DNA of 42,863 nucleotides from Temnopleurus reevesii (lineage: Eukaryota; Echinodermata; Echinoidea; Temnopleuroida; Temnopleuridae), in assembly GCA_036244855.1 (NCBI GenBank), contig BQKZ01002413.1:51267-94129 (forward strand). The letters are read 5' to 3'. Positions 12,229 to 22,712 of this stretch are shown in pieces (within the stretch, counting starts at the first letter, position 1; each line of letters opens with the position of its first letter). Below the pieces are notes generated by a model. That model was not told the origin of the DNA. It worked only from the letters and a program-made list of their open reading frames with translations, and made no database searches. A program made the position numbers and the translations under genes.

Positions 12229-13016
12229 TAGTGAAAAAAATTATTTGAAAGCGGCGAAAACCCTACAAACAGCAACAGCAAATCAACACTATTTATAAAA
12301 CCTAGTTATATATGTCTATCGTAATAAAACATTCAAAGTAGTTGTATTTTACAAATTTACATCATTTACAGGAAAAAACATGTAGCTTGTTATTCATACG
12401 CTGGTGATTTCTTAATGTAATCGTGCGTTCATTCGTGGCTGTAGCTAGGGCTTGGCTAGCAACAACCTGTCATCAATTATAATCAGTCAATTGCATAAGC
12501 TATTTCGGAAAACGAAGAAACTTGACCGTCGCCTTCTTTATTTTACTTAAAGCGTTCCCAATCTACCAGGAAAATCGCGGGAAACACGATATAAGGTATT
12601 TCCGAAATATTAAGTCGAATGCAAATTCATTGCTTCTTTGTGATGCTTTTGAAATTGGATCCAGCTTGTCATTGTTGTATTCGCATAGTTGAATTCACGG
12701 CTTACGTATCTATTGTTTGTGTTCGACTTAATTTTTCGGAAATAGTTTATATCGTGTTGGGAAAACCCTGAAAATGAGTTTTACATTTACATTTAGGGAA
12801 AAGTCAGGGAGTGCGAAACAATATTCATTTGATAATTGGAAATGCGGCCAAATAGGTTGAAGTGGGATAACATCGTTGACAAAATAGTCATGGAAGTTAT
12901 ATCTCAAATAGTGGGAGCCCTAATTATTAGATAGGAATCCATTAAAACAGAAACGACTAGCGTACATTATGTGCAATGCCACCCTTCCTCATTCTAGAAC
13001 TCTGAAAACACTGATT
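12229..13016. other. No gene seen
   Basis: AT-rich with no supported feature. Confidence 0.5.
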
Positions 13017-13095
13017 TGATTTGATTTGATTTGATACATTTATTTAAACACGGTTAAAAACCCAGTTCAGCACATGCTGTTTTTCAATGGGGCCG
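13017..13095 (-). mobile_element. Probable LINE 3' end with (TTTGA)n tail
   Basis: A TTTGATTTGATTTGATTTGA array leads into TACATTTATTT and AAACACGGTTAAAAACCC. This fits a LINE 3' terminus read on the minus strand. Only the terminus remains. Confidence 0.45.
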
Positions 13096-13605
13096 ATGAT
13101 GATAATGACGCGATTAAATTTTTAGTTCATTTCGTTAAAATATTAGGTATTATAGCGGACACTGTGCGGTAAACAGAGAGATTGAGTAAAACCAGCAGCG
13201 CTAATTTCACGATTCAAAATTAGTGAAGGCGCAAAAACTAATTCTCTTTCAATTTATTCTGAAAGAAAGGAGAAATATAGACCCGTAACAATGTATACGT
13301 TGTCAGAGCTACTGTAAAGTTTTCAGCACAATCAAAATTTTTGGCTACATGGTTTCTACAAAAATGATTACTGAAAATGATTGAATACCGTGCATTGATA
13401 TTTAACAACCGGTGCGAATTTCAATCAACATGAACGAAAGAATCACCATTTTTTTCATCTCAATTCAGGACTATTTTGTATTAATCTTGTAATACAAAAA
13501 GTCCGAGACCTTATAACATTTTGTTTGCAAGCAAAATATAACAGCAATCAACATGATCGATATACATGCAAGTCTTGCTGTAAAATTGCAGGTATATTGA
13601 TGAAT
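13096..13605. other. No gene seen
   Basis: No ORF or repeat that I can support. Confidence 0.5.
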
Positions 13606-13812
13606 ATAGTAATAAAAGAAAGGCCACACATGAAAATAAAGAAGAAATTATAAGAAACGAGGGTATGAGTATAGAGAAGAATAAGTAAGGAAGAGAAGAA
13701 GAAAAGCGGAAGAAGAACAGAGTAGGAGAATGATAACAAAAAGTAAGTGGAAAAAGAAGAAGAGAGAAAGACGAATAAGGATATCAAAATGTAAGAAAAA
13801 GGAAGAGAGGAT
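13606..13812. repeat. Purine-rich tract (GA/AAG-rich)
   Basis: About 200 bases where the plus strand is overwhelmingly A and G (AAGAAGAGAGAAAGACG and similar). The minus strand is therefore Ser/Leu/Phe-rich in translation, which explains the ORF at 13548-13787. Confidence 0.7.
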
Positions 13813-14835
13813 AGATTTACAGTATGCCTACATTAATTGTGTAATGACAAGAGTTGGATCATAAACATTTACATCCGGAATTTTTGAAAGTGTGCTGCAT
13901 CAATTAAATTGACCGATATTCAATTATTTGACATTTTCTATTTGCAAATGAAAAAAAAAAGATAATGCAGCACAGTCGTCAAAACGCATGCATTTTTTTT
14001 TGCTTGTTCACTGTTGCTCCTTATTTTAATTATACTGTTCAATTTATATAAAGTGCTTCAATACATTCAGTGTTATTGAAGTGTAATTAACTTGATAAAA
14101 GTACATCTTTATATAACGGTACTCATAATTGTCCTAGAAGTCGTGAAGTCATGATAATTATCATGATGTCAGGCAAAGTTTAAACCGAGTATACTGCAAA
14201 AAGTGTTGGGGCAAAATATCACCCCACAATTAACCCAAATATCTGTTGGATAATTTTTCCTCATTTGTTAAAATGAATAAATGTAATACCTCAATACCTC
14301 AATATTCCTCACAAACCATTTTTACTTTCTTTCTTTCAGCGACAGGGTAGTCTCTAATCAGAAAACTGTGCGCTTAGAAACATCCGTAATAAGCGCCTAA
14401 TAAATGTTATGTATTATTATCATTGTGAAAACACTTTTGAAATTTAGTAGAAGCGTTTGATTTAATTTTGCAAATCTGAGCAGGAGTGGCGATTTCAATA
14501 GGAGCGTGCATGAGAAAGGTACACGATCCACTGAAAAGGTGCAAAACATGCCTGCAAGATCGATTTATAGAATGCACCAAAGTCTTGAATTTCAATAAAC
14601 AATCTGCTCAATAAACAATCAGACCAGTTTACATCGGTCAGAAATCCTAGTAAACAATGCAAAAGTCAAGGTCAGATTGACCACGATAAAGTGTAGAATT
14701 GATGGCAAGTTCAAGCTACTTTTTCCTTGCGATGAGCCCGTTGAGTGATTGTGGAGGTGCCGTGATTTAGTGGTTGGTGTTAGATTTAACACCAAGGTTT
14801 TTACAGTGTATGCACGACTCCGCAAACCATTATAC
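13813..14835. other. No gene seen
   Basis: AT-rich sequence. Short minus-strand ORFs near 14407-14846 lack recognisable motifs. Confidence 0.5.
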
Positions 14836-15240
14836 CATGAGCGCACCCAGGATTTTTAGACCAGGGGGGGGGGGGGGGGGCCTCAAATTCGGTGCCCCTA
14901 GGTCTGACCGGGGGAGGGGGCTCAACGGTTGGTGCCATGCCCCTCTCTGTAAATTTGGCGTCCCCGGGAGGCTGAGCTGGTTTGACAAGCAAAAAAAAAA
15001 AAGAGAAAACAAATCGTCACCTCAAATTTGGCGTCCACGGGGAGCTGAACTGAGTGACAATTAAAAAAAGAGGCGCCCTTTCCTCAAATTTTGCGCCTCA
15101 AGCTTTGACCCGAGCGAGGGGGGGGGGGGGGGGGGGGGGGGCTAGCTCCCCAAAGGCATATAGTTCCCTCCTCCTTCATCTGGTGCAGGGGCGGCTGAAG
15201 TGTTGGGAGGACTTTTTTTTTTTGCTTGTCAGCCAAGCGC
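14836..15240. repeat. G-rich dispersed repeat with poly-G runs
   Basis: It contains G runs at 14864-14880 (17 G) and 15118-15141 (24 G), interleaved with three iterations of a CTCAAATTTGGCGTCC-like phrase. The phrase recurs as GGGGGCGCCAAATTTG in the block at 32787-32935. Overlapping proline/glycine-rich ORFs on both strands are compositional. Confidence 0.65.
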
Positions 15241-15637
15241 GGCGGGAAGATCATTATATATCGCCCCCTATTGGTCAATCTTGAATCTGCGTCCTTGGCA
15301 CGTGTGCTTAAATCTGCACACTAATCATGGCAGGATTGGAAATCCTTTCCAGGTAGATTTCCCCATATAAGTTAGCCACCAATCAATACCTAAATGGGCA
15401 GGGAATCTCTATTACACCGCAAGATGATAACCAAGATGAGCTTCAAGCCCACTAATGTGACAGTATGTTTTGATTGGTTGGGAGAACATGCTTCCCCTAA
15501 ACCACCGAAAGTTGGTCAGCTGGTGTTCAAGTGGTTTTAAGTTCTTCTCCATCTCTTTTCTGTTTTAAATGGGTTGGTTGTAGGTTCCGCAATGTTCTTA
15601 ACATGCAGTAAATGTGAGTATTATGTTGGGTGTGTGT
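15241..15637. other. No gene seen
   Basis: Mixed-composition sequence with no supported feature. Confidence 0.5.
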
Positions 15638-15759
15638 GAGAGAAAGAGAGATAGGGAAGGCAGATAGATAGAGAGAAAGTAAGAAAGAAAGAGAGAGAGA
15701 GAGAGAGGGAGAGAGAGAGGGGGAGAGAGAGATAGAGAGAGGGGGAGAGAGAGAGAGAG
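15638..15759. repeat. (GA)n microsatellite
   Basis: An interrupted GAGAGA array of about 120 bp with GGG and GATA interruptions. It creates poly-Ser/Leu ORFs on the minus strand. Confidence 0.95.
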
Positions 15760-16890
15760 CAAAAACAATTCTAAACTGTAAAACGTGAGGATGAAGAGAA
15801 ACGAAAAAGAAAGGAAGGATTTTCTTTGTCCATGCAATACAAGTCAAAGCAACCTCATATCCACACAGACATGAAACGATTCCCGAGGAAAACATTTTGT
15901 CAAACTTCCTGAAAAGAAAAAAATGCTTATCTGGGCAGGTGGGCTCGCTTTTGATGAGGCTATATGATATTGATACTTCAAAGTAGAATGTTGCTTCCTA
16001 CTAATTCTATCAATAGACGATAAACGATTGTTTTTACGAAACCTAATCCTGAAAATGAAATGAGCTTCAACAGTAATTGATGAGGCTTGATTCTCAAGGT
16101 AAAAGCAACAACGTCAAATTTACTAAACTAAGTATGCATTTTTTTTTTAGAAAGAGGATCTTGATTTACAGCGAATGCAAAATTGACTTTCACGGAATTA
16201 AACAAGGCAAAACTTTTACAGAGTGCAGAGCTGTCTCCTTGTAATATTATTTATAGCCTGTATGATTTATACTCATTGATCGCTCTGATTAACAATTAAG
16301 GCAATATAGTTGTAAAATGGCACACATGAATTAATTAACAGATCATTTATTCTTATGTCCAACGCACGTAATATGAGCAGAAGGCAATTTTCAGAATAAT
16401 CGCATTTCCTTCGATCCTTCACAATAGCTCTTTACACAAAAGCAAAAGTAGTTTCCCTGTTGATTCAGTGAACAAGTGTGACACTTGTTCAACATTCATT
16501 TGTAAAAAAAAAAAAAAAAAGACGGAATGGAATTTCTTTTGTGTGTTTCTTGTAAATGCTTGAATGGAAGTTATTTGTTTTGTCGAATTTGTCCCTAATA
16601 GTCACAATAATATTCAAATCGTTATTCAAATCTATAATTATGACAAATCATGGACCAACGTGGAATGCGTTAGGCTAGCACTGTCATAGTACTCAGATGC
16701 GTGTTTCAGCAACTTCATGCGCCATGGAACCGTCAAATAAATTGAATTAACGCTTGAAATACGCTGTCGACCATAAAAATTTAGATGTCAGTCGAAATGC
16801 TCCTTCCCATGACAAGTAAACATGTCCAACGTCCACTGCTTTCGCCCACTTAAAAAATCAGTTGCTATTTCAGTCTACTCGTTACAGATA
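15760..16890. other. No gene seen
   Basis: About 1.1 kb, AT-rich, with an A17-type run at 16504-16520. No gene or repeat family recognised. Confidence 0.55.
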
Positions 16891-16892
16891 TA

Positions 16893-17067
16893 GGGGGTGT
16901 TGCTCAAAAGTTGCAATTGGTCGCAAGTTGCAGTTGATCGGAATGCACCAATCAAAATCATTGTTTCATGCGCGCCTTATTAAATGCACATAACGCGTGC
17001 GAATGGAAATGCGCGTTTCAATTTGTAAAGTTGCAGTTGATCTGCAGTTAATTTTGAGCAACACCCC
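16893..17067. mobile_element. TA-flanked MITE, family C, copy 2
   Basis: The TIRs GGGGGTGTTGCTCAAAAG and TTTTGAGCAACACCCC are flanked by TA at 16891-16892 and 17068-17069. The length is 175 bp, close to copy 1 (178 bp), with matching inner blocks TTGCAGTTGATCGGAA and GTTGATCTGCAGTT. Confidence 0.85.
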
Positions 17068-17448
17068 TAAGACTGATAACGTCATAATTGCACACGCCAC
17101 ACGCCCTAACAAAATAAGTAGGCGCGTCACAGACGAGCGAGCGCACGTCACAAATGACACATAGTTGTGACATAACAATTTAAAGTTTAGCACAATTAAG
17201 ACGAGCAAAAATTGACTGGCACAATGACGTGCAAATCGAAACCTGCTTATCAAAGGAAGATGTGTGACTACACATATGATGCAAAATAAAAGCTGTACAT
17301 CCAACAAACAAAACTATTTGGAGATCATTCGAGACCTTATTACCAAATCAATTTTTTTTAACATTGACCATCACTGTGAAAGTCTATTTCTCCTCCATTT
17401 GTTTCTCAAGTCATAATAGATACGGGCACGCACAATCCTAACCCAGAC

Positions 17449-17933
17449 ACTGCGTTTTAGCTTAAACTGATGGACCAGTTTTGGGAGGATGGCGCTTCAG
17501 ATATTTAACTAGTTTGCGAGCTGCAGTAAAATTATTACCATATGCAGCTTTTCAATAGTAAATTAGAGCATGTACATAGTTTGTTTGAATGAAATCGACC
17601 TAGAATGGCTTAATTATCGCAAAGTAAAAAATGATGCTGCGGTCGTTCTCCCTTACACGACATGTTTCACATACAAAATGAATGCGAACTCACACACCGC
17701 AGACAATACCACCGATCATTCCACCCATTCCGAGCCGACGCTCCCGCGTGCTAAAGCACACCGTAGGAATAATGGGTGATTGACGTATTCGACGTAAAAT
17801 ACACCAGAATACGAACAAAATGTTCTTCTAATTTCGTGCACACATATATTTAAGCATGTAAAACAACTTGTGAATGCATCAGCTTATTTCACATCACTTT
17901 CTGCATCCCGACCAATACGAATCTATACCTTTA
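17449..17933 (+). repeat. 485-bp duplicated block, copy A (inverted partner at 25376)
   Basis: From CAGTTTTGGGAGGATGGCGC to ATCTATACCTTTAA, this block matches the reverse complement of 25376-25862 along its whole length with only small indels. Terminal inverted repeats are not obvious. It ends about 950 bp upstream of receptor gene 1. A 69-codon ORF inside it (17570-17779) is not supported, because copy B carries a 1-bp indel that breaks the frame and most changes are not silent. Confidence 0.8.
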
Positions 17934-18027
17934 AACCTTCAACCTTTTAACATTTATAAACTTTTACGGGTATTATATTAAACTTTATTAACAGTTCTCT
18001 TTATAACTTCCACTGGTCGCTGTTACT

Positions 18028-18276
18028 AAAGACCGACTCACAACTTTGCATTTTAATCTGCGTCGGCCGAGTGTTTCTGAAAACTAAAAACTCCCTATAG
18101 ACGCACAGTTTACGCTGATCAGACGGTGGACTGGTGTTCGGCTTACGTGGAAGGGGCGTACATCGAACGTCGGCCCACCGTATAACATGCGTATACTGTG
18201 CATCTAGGGGCGATTTCAATATTCAAAAACACTCGGCCGACTCAGGCTAAAAACGCAAGGGTGCTAGTTGGCCTTG
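18028..18276. mobile_element. MITE family A, copy 2
   Basis: The ends AAAGACCGACTCACAACTTTG and the decayed partner near GTGCTAGTTGGCCTT, and the interior GATCAGACGGTGGACTGGTG, match copy 1 at 199-529. It lies about 600 bp upstream of receptor gene 1. Confidence 0.75.
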
Positions 18277-18884
18277 AGATGTTTAAAAAAAACACATCCC
18301 CTTCTTATTCTTCTTCAAATTTATTTCCCTTTCCTATTTCTATATTTAATTATGCTGTATTTTAATGTACATTACCATGGCATATTGCGTGTGTGTATTT
18401 ACTTAATAATGATATTTCTATGTTTTTCTTTTCCTTATCATTTACAGATTTCGTCATCAATTCTCTTCATTGCCACATTGAAGCCCTTTTGAAAAAACCC
18501 AAACTACTCGAGTACATCGCTTCATGTGACCAGTATCCTTATAAACGTCATATTGGACGAGGAAAATCTCCCTGAAAGAAATAGCGGAAGTAACTACTGA
18601 TGCTGCAGAAGGTTGGGACATTATGATGGGGCTGTAATCATGGAGCCATGGTTCCTATGAAACATTAAATATTGGATGAGAACCCAGACGGCATCTTCAT
18701 CAGTTTGGACACAACTTTCTTTGACTCGAATAGAAAAAGAAGTGCGTATTTGATGATCATATTAAAATGGACATTATTCACAAAGCGCGCTGTTGATTGG
18801 ACGCAAAGCGTGTTCTGATTTACAGCATCCGTTGTACAGTGGAAGAACTATATCGTTTTGAAACGACCGTGTGGAACGTTTGAA
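18277..18884 (+). promoter_or_regulatory. 5' flank / possible leader of receptor 1
   Basis: No clear TATA box was found close to the gene. An inverted CCAAT (GATTGG) lies near 18795. A plausible splice acceptor, TTCTGATTTACAG ending at 18825, sits after the last in-frame stop (TGA 18816-18818). A 5' exon carrying leader or extra N-terminal codons is therefore possible but not shown. Confidence 0.25.
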
Positions 18885-20126
18885 ATGGAGACAACTCCTG
18901 CAGCTATGTACGTCACTGAAATCATTCACGAGACGTCCATTAGCGTTATCATCCAAGAAATCACTGTCAAACTAAATCAAAGCAATCACAGCGGCTTTGG
19001 AGAGTATATCCCTCCGCCCGTGATGTGGCCCCAGGTCGCCTTCATGATCGTCGCACTAATCTTCGGAGTCATCGCAAACCTCTCCATCATCGTCATCGTC
19101 CTCAAGAACAAACGATTACGCTCGACTCCGAACATCATCGTGGTGAACCTTACGGTGGGGGACCTCCTCTGTTTGGTCATAAATGTCCCCTTTTTAATCG
19201 ACTATCACGTCAGATCGAACCGGCATTGGATCTTCGGTCAATTCATGTGCAAGTTCGTGCATAGTAGAGTAGTCGTGAGTGGGTGTGTAACCGTGTATTC
19301 CTTGATGGCGTTGGCGATAGAGCGTTACCTGGCGATTGCGTGGCCGTGGCGTAACCGTGACAATAGCCGCTGCGTGAGGATCTCCCGAAGCTGTTTCTGC
19401 GGCCCGACCTGGCAGATCGTGTTTTTCATCTGGATGGGAGCGATGCTGGTCGGCGCGCCTATCTGGTATACAGCCCAGGTCCTCTCCTACCCTATCCTGG
19501 ACATTAGCGCGTGTGTTCCACTAAACCTCGGTGGGGATTTCGCCAAGGGTTATGACGTGTTCAGGCTCTTAGTGGCCTACGCCATCCCTCTAGCTGTCAT
19601 CGTGATAGCGCACGCTTTGACAACAATGGCGCTCCTCAAAAGCGTACGAGGGACCGTGACGGGCGCCACGGAGCAGATCAGCAACCGGTCGACTCCTCGC
19701 GTTCGCTCCAGAGTCAAACTCGCAATCGTCATCAGCATCCTCTCCGTCATGTTCTTCTTTGCCTGGTTTCCATTCCACTTATATGCCATGTGGCAGGAGT
19801 TCCATTTCACAGAACATGTATTCCACGGGCGCGCCATGCAACACTTCATCGCTTGGAAGGACATTCCCATTTACATGCTCAGCTGCTTTAACCCCATCAT
19901 GCTGTACGTGCTTAGTACTCGTTTCAGGGAACAACTTTATCGGGATTTCTGTTGCTGCTTGGGCCAGCGAAACTTTGACTGGCGACCAGCGGAGACCTTC
20001 AGCTCTTTGAAGAGTTCCTTCCTAACGGCAAGCACGTTCAGAGGTCGCTCAACAATCGCCAAGAGGTCGTCACCGAACAGAAATGATCGGACACTTGCTA
20101 CAGCCAACGAACTCACTAAACTGTAA
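18885..20126 (+). CDS. Bombesin/endothelin/CCHamide-like peptide GPCR, paralogue 1
   Basis: A single-exon rhodopsin-class (class A) receptor of 413 residues at the plasma membrane, expected to bind a peptide and signal through G proteins. Seen: N-glycosylation sites N31 and N34; TM1 about 50-74 with N65; TM2 with NLTVGDLL (D93); Cys122 and Cys210 for the TM3-ECL2 disulfide; ERY at 146-148; TM4 W183 and P192; TM5 P235; TM6 AWFP (W294, P296); TM7 NPIMLY at 336-341; then a CCC palmitoylation-like cluster. The RSTPN...GDLL and NPxxLY signatures are those of the bombesin/endothelin/CCHamide group; the ligand is unknown. The ATG at 18885 has a good context (G at -3, G at +4). The frame stays open upstream to 18819 without another ATG. 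Unusual: Cys 6.47 is Ala, and 5.58 is His (H243) rather than Tyr. The gene is visibly more GC-rich than its flanks. Its paralogue lies 10 kb downstream on the same strand. Confidence 0.95.
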   Translation: METTPAAMYVTEIIHETSISVIIQEITVKLNQSNHSGFGEYIPPPVMWPQVAFMIVALIFGVIANLSIIVIVLKNKRLRSTPNIIVVNLTVGDLLCLVINVPFLIDYHVRSNRHWIFGQFMCKFVHSRVVVSGCVTVYSLMALAIERYLAIAWPWRNRDNSRCVRISRSCFCGPTWQIVFFIWMGAMLVGAPIWYTAQVLSYPILDISACVPLNLGGDFAKGYDVFRLLVAYAIPLAVIVIAHALTTMALLKSVRGTVTGATEQISNRSTPRVRSRVKLAIVISILSVMFFFAWFPFHLYAMWQEFHFTEHVFHGRAMQHFIAWKDIPIYMLSCFNPIMLYVLSTRFREQLYRDFCCCLGQRNFDWRPAETFSSLKSSFLTASTFRGRSTIAKRSSPNRNDRTLATANELTKL

Positions 20127-20165
20127 ATAGAACATATACTTCTTACAATCATCATTAACAAAACA

Positions 20166-20294
20166 GAGGCCTGTAACATAAAAGAGATGAGATACATTTT
20201 GCACTCAATCGTATCTCTATTGTACATATTTTCCATAGACTTACGAAAGATATTTATTTTAAGTTTAATTGCATCACCTATGATACAGGCCCCA
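20166..20294. mobile_element. MITE family B-like, just after receptor 1 stop
   Basis: GGCCTGTAACATAAAAG at the left and, in reverse complement, GGCCTGTATCATAGGTG at the right. It starts about 40 bp after the stop codon and is therefore probably within the 3' UTR of receptor 1. Confidence 0.55.
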
Positions 20295-20326
20295 GATTTG
20301 TTCTCATTGGATTCTACATAAGTTCA

Positions 20327-20510
20327 AGGCCCGGGCACATCAAACACATCACGGCATCACGGCATGGTATTAACGCAATGTCTCACCTGTGATTGCCAAC
20401 TGTTTAACATTCTTTGCGCGGAGGAACGCGATGGCCAATAGCAACCTGAGTAAGATACTGCGTAAATGCCGTGCCATTTTGCCGTGCCGTTTTTGGTCTG
20501 CTGGGCCATA
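20327..20510. mobile_element. 184-bp palindromic MITE-like element
   Basis: The left arm (GGCCCGGGCACATCAAACAC, CACGGCATGG, TTAACGCA) pairs with the right arm, whose reverse complement reads GGCCCAGCAGACCAAAAACG, GGCACGGCAT, TTACGCA. No coding capacity. Confidence 0.65.
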
Positions 20511-20573
20511 AATCTTTCCCAAGTGAAACCTTCTTACGTGGATGACACTACCAACTATGAACTTAAACTAACC

Positions 20574-20677
20574 TGGGGACTGTAACATAAAATAGATCAC
20601 TTGCAAATCTTCACGACACGAATTCCAACAGACCTACCAATGATATCAGTTGTACGATTGATATGTTACCGGACCCA
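20574..20677. mobile_element. MITE family B, copy
   Basis: The left end is TGGGGACTGTAACATAAAATA, and the right block is ATCAGTTGTACGATTGATATG followed by TTACCGGACCCA. It matches 27491-27609 in order and spacing. Confidence 0.65.
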
Positions 20678-20682
20678 GACAG

Positions 20683-21014
20683 TTTTGTTTTCCATAGTTA
20701 AATCATTTTTAACATATCGGTAGATTATTTTTTTAAGAAGGTGAACTTGTTTGATACTTTCACAATATTTTTTTAGTATTTCTACAGGCAACATGAGCTA
20801 TCTAAATACATATATACATGTACATGTATTTTACATTACCGAAATGTATAGATTGATAATTGTCGGGATGAAACAAAATTGATGTGAAGCAAGGTGATAT
20901 TCTCACAAATTACTTCATAAGGATAACATAATTGTGCACAAATTTGGGAGATGACTCTCGCACGTATTCTCGCTTATTTCATTTTGAATAACGCAACCAG
21001 AGGCCGATCAACGT
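20683..21014. other. No gene seen
   Basis: AT-rich sequence with no supported feature; part may be 3' UTR of receptor 1. I did not see a clear AATAAA close to the stop. Confidence 0.4.
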
Positions 21015-21330
21015 TGATTAAACGGGTACTACCGACGAGTCCGACAGCCCACGAGTCCGACAGCCCACGAGTCCGACAGCTAACGAGGCCGACATTTTGA
21101 ATAATTGGTGCACGAAATAGACATTACATAAAAACGGATTAGAGTCAGACAACTCATTAATCCGACAAAATTATGAAAACGCACATGATTACGACCGAAC
21201 ATAAATTTTGCAAATGAGACCGACTCTAGGTAAAATTGGTATATTAGTCCGACAGCACTATATTTACGTTAGTCGGTCTTGCTGTCGGACTCGTGGGCTG
21301 TCGGACTCATGGGATGCTCCCGATTAAAGG
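21015..21330. mobile_element. TIR element whose arms contain 16-bp tandem repeats
   Basis: The left arm holds three head-to-tail 16-bp units, ACGAGTCCGACAGCCC, at 21035-21082 and a fourth partial unit. The right arm carries two inverted units ending near 21310. The outer ends GATTAAACGGG and (reverse complement) TTTAATCGGG pair imperfectly. Single GTCCGACA motifs also occur inside. Confidence 0.65.
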
Positions 21331-21349
21331 GACCCCTATAGTGCAATTT

Positions 21350-21485
21350 ATCTCTGTCATTCGTTACTGTTTCCATGTCTTTCAGTTTGTTTTCTTCTTC
21401 TGTGCTGTGATACATTCGTCTACTACTCCATGACATAAATAATTATGGATTTAAACTTATTCTTATCCCGTTTGTATCATGAAAT
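21350..21485. repeat. Dispersed repeat, paired with 22580-22712
   Basis: The CATGTCTTTCAGTTTGTTTTC...CTACTCCATGA...CGTTTGTATCATGAA order is repeated at 22580-22712 with substitutions. It lies directly before a LINE-like tail (21553-21690), so it may be LINE 3' UTR. Confidence 0.5.
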
Positions 21486-21552
21486 CTCGGAGTTCTTATT
21501 TGGAAATATTCTAAAAAGACATAGTTTTGCTTTTGAAAGAGACCATACTGTA

Positions 21553-21690
21553 ATCAGAACAAAATATTGGCTGTACATGTCAATGACGTTCAAATGAATA
21601 AATTCCAAATTCCAAATTCCAATCAGAACAAAATGTTGGCTGTACATGTCAATGACGTTCAAATGAATAAATTCCAAATTCCAATCCATT
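21553..21690 (+). repeat. 69-bp tandem duplication with LINE-like (ATTCCAA)n tail
   Basis: ATCAGAACAAAATATTGGCTG to AATAAATTCCAAATTCC is present twice at a 69-bp period with very few differences. The ATTCCAA iteration is typical of a LINE 3' tail. The minus-strand ORF with a repeated WNLEFIHLNVIDMYSQ segment is only the translation of this duplication. Confidence 0.8.
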
Positions 21691-21903
21691 GACTACTGAA
21701 TTCTTTAATTACCATAATACCTTTTTTAAAGGAAATCTCCGGTTTCAGTGAATCGGGTTAACAGCAAAAGAGTAACGTTCTCATCCGATAGTATGTAATT
21801 TTGTTCGCGGTATGATTTTGGAAGATTGACACTGATATGGCGTGCACCAAATATATTATATTTCGTATAAAAAGAGAGATGGGTCAGGCATATGACGTAA
21901 GTT

Positions 21904-22299
21904 AAAGGGCCGAATCACACCTTTGCGTTGTTATAGCCTGCGTCAGCCAAGCGTGTTTGGACATTACTAACGCTACCTGGACACAGGCGGTGGACTGACG
22001 TTTGCCTTGCGTTAGATCAAAGGTACGCCAATCTTCAGTCCACCATATTACCCGCGTCTTTGTGCGTCCAGGGAGCGTTTTTTTTTATTCAAAATATGCT
22101 GGGCCGATTCAAACTAAAACAGTTCAGTTCAGTTCGACTTCATTTCCATTATCAATAATAAAAAAAAATCAGATACAATTATAGTATATACAATGTAAAA
22201 ACATGCTCAATAAAATTGTTTAAATTTTGATCATGATAGAAAAAAGGTGACTACTAAAAAGTTTCAAACGTGTAACACAAAGGTGTAAGTCGGCCTAAA
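21904..22299. mobile_element. MITE family A, copy 3 (interrupted)
   Basis: The left end AAAGGGCCGAATCACACCTTT and right end AAAGGTGTAAGTCGGCC are inverted repeats, with the family interior between them. About 140 bp of LINE-like tail (22121-22262) is inserted near the right arm, flanked by a possible TTCAAAC duplication. Without it the copy would match the 249-331 bp of the other copies. Confidence 0.75.
22121..22262 (-). mobile_element. LINE 3' end inserted in MITE
   Basis: It starts GTTCAGTTCAGTTCGACTTC, followed by ATTTCCATT and AT-rich sequence, like 2801 and 40655. It breaks the family A element, so it arrived later. Confidence 0.55.
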
Positions 22300-22579
22300 G
22301 CACATTATACAAGTCGAATAATACTTCTGAAAGTCGCAGGATCCGATTTAGAGTACCGAATTATTATCGACCGTCTTACAAAATATATTTCTCTTTTAAA
22401 GATGAAAAATTATGTGTAATGTGTTTTACAAAGACCGTTGTTATAAGATGTATACATTCTAAAGTTCATTTCTTGAAGTGCACATTAATTTACTAGTGAT
22501 CACGTTTTTATAGTTGGAGTTGTAGCTGTAGAAATGAATATCATTCATAAATATTATATCAAATTCCACAAGATTTATC

Positions 22580-22712
22580 TTTGTCAAGTATAACTGTTTC
22601 TATGTCTTTCATTTTGTTTTCTAGTATGTGCTATATTTGTCCACTCACTTCTCCATGATAAAAGTGTGCATTTGAACTTTTCCATGTTCCGTTTGCATTA
22701 TGAATGTTTAAG
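22580..22712. repeat. Dispersed repeat, second copy of 21350-21485
   Basis: It shares TATGTCTTTCATTTTGTTTTC, CTTCTCCATGATAAA and CCGTTTGCATTATGAA with the first copy, in the same order and orientation, about 1.2 kb apart. Confidence 0.5.

Noticed and set aside
14774..15284. Overlapping Gly/Pro-rich ORFs on both strands
   Set aside because: They arise from poly-G runs and GC-rich repeats, which stay open in several frames.
15527..15895. Ser/Leu-rich ORFs of 79-122 codons on the minus strand (also 13548-13787 and 36478-36744)
   Set aside because: They are translations of (GA)n or purine-rich tracts and have no domain.
18858..18884. TTG at 18858 as the start of receptor 1
   Set aside because: Eukaryotic genes rarely start at TTG. 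The ATG at 18885 is in frame with a good context, so the open frame before it is treated as leader or a possible upstream exon remnant.
19577..19870. Antisense ORFs inside the receptor genes (also 19937-20236, 30604-30831, 30768-30983)
   Set aside because: They are shadows of the GC-rich receptor coding sequence. The receptor frame shows all expected motifs.
21477..21689. Minus-strand ORF with a repeated peptide
   Set aside because: The repeat is the 69-bp tandem DNA duplication read in translation, in a LINE-like tail.
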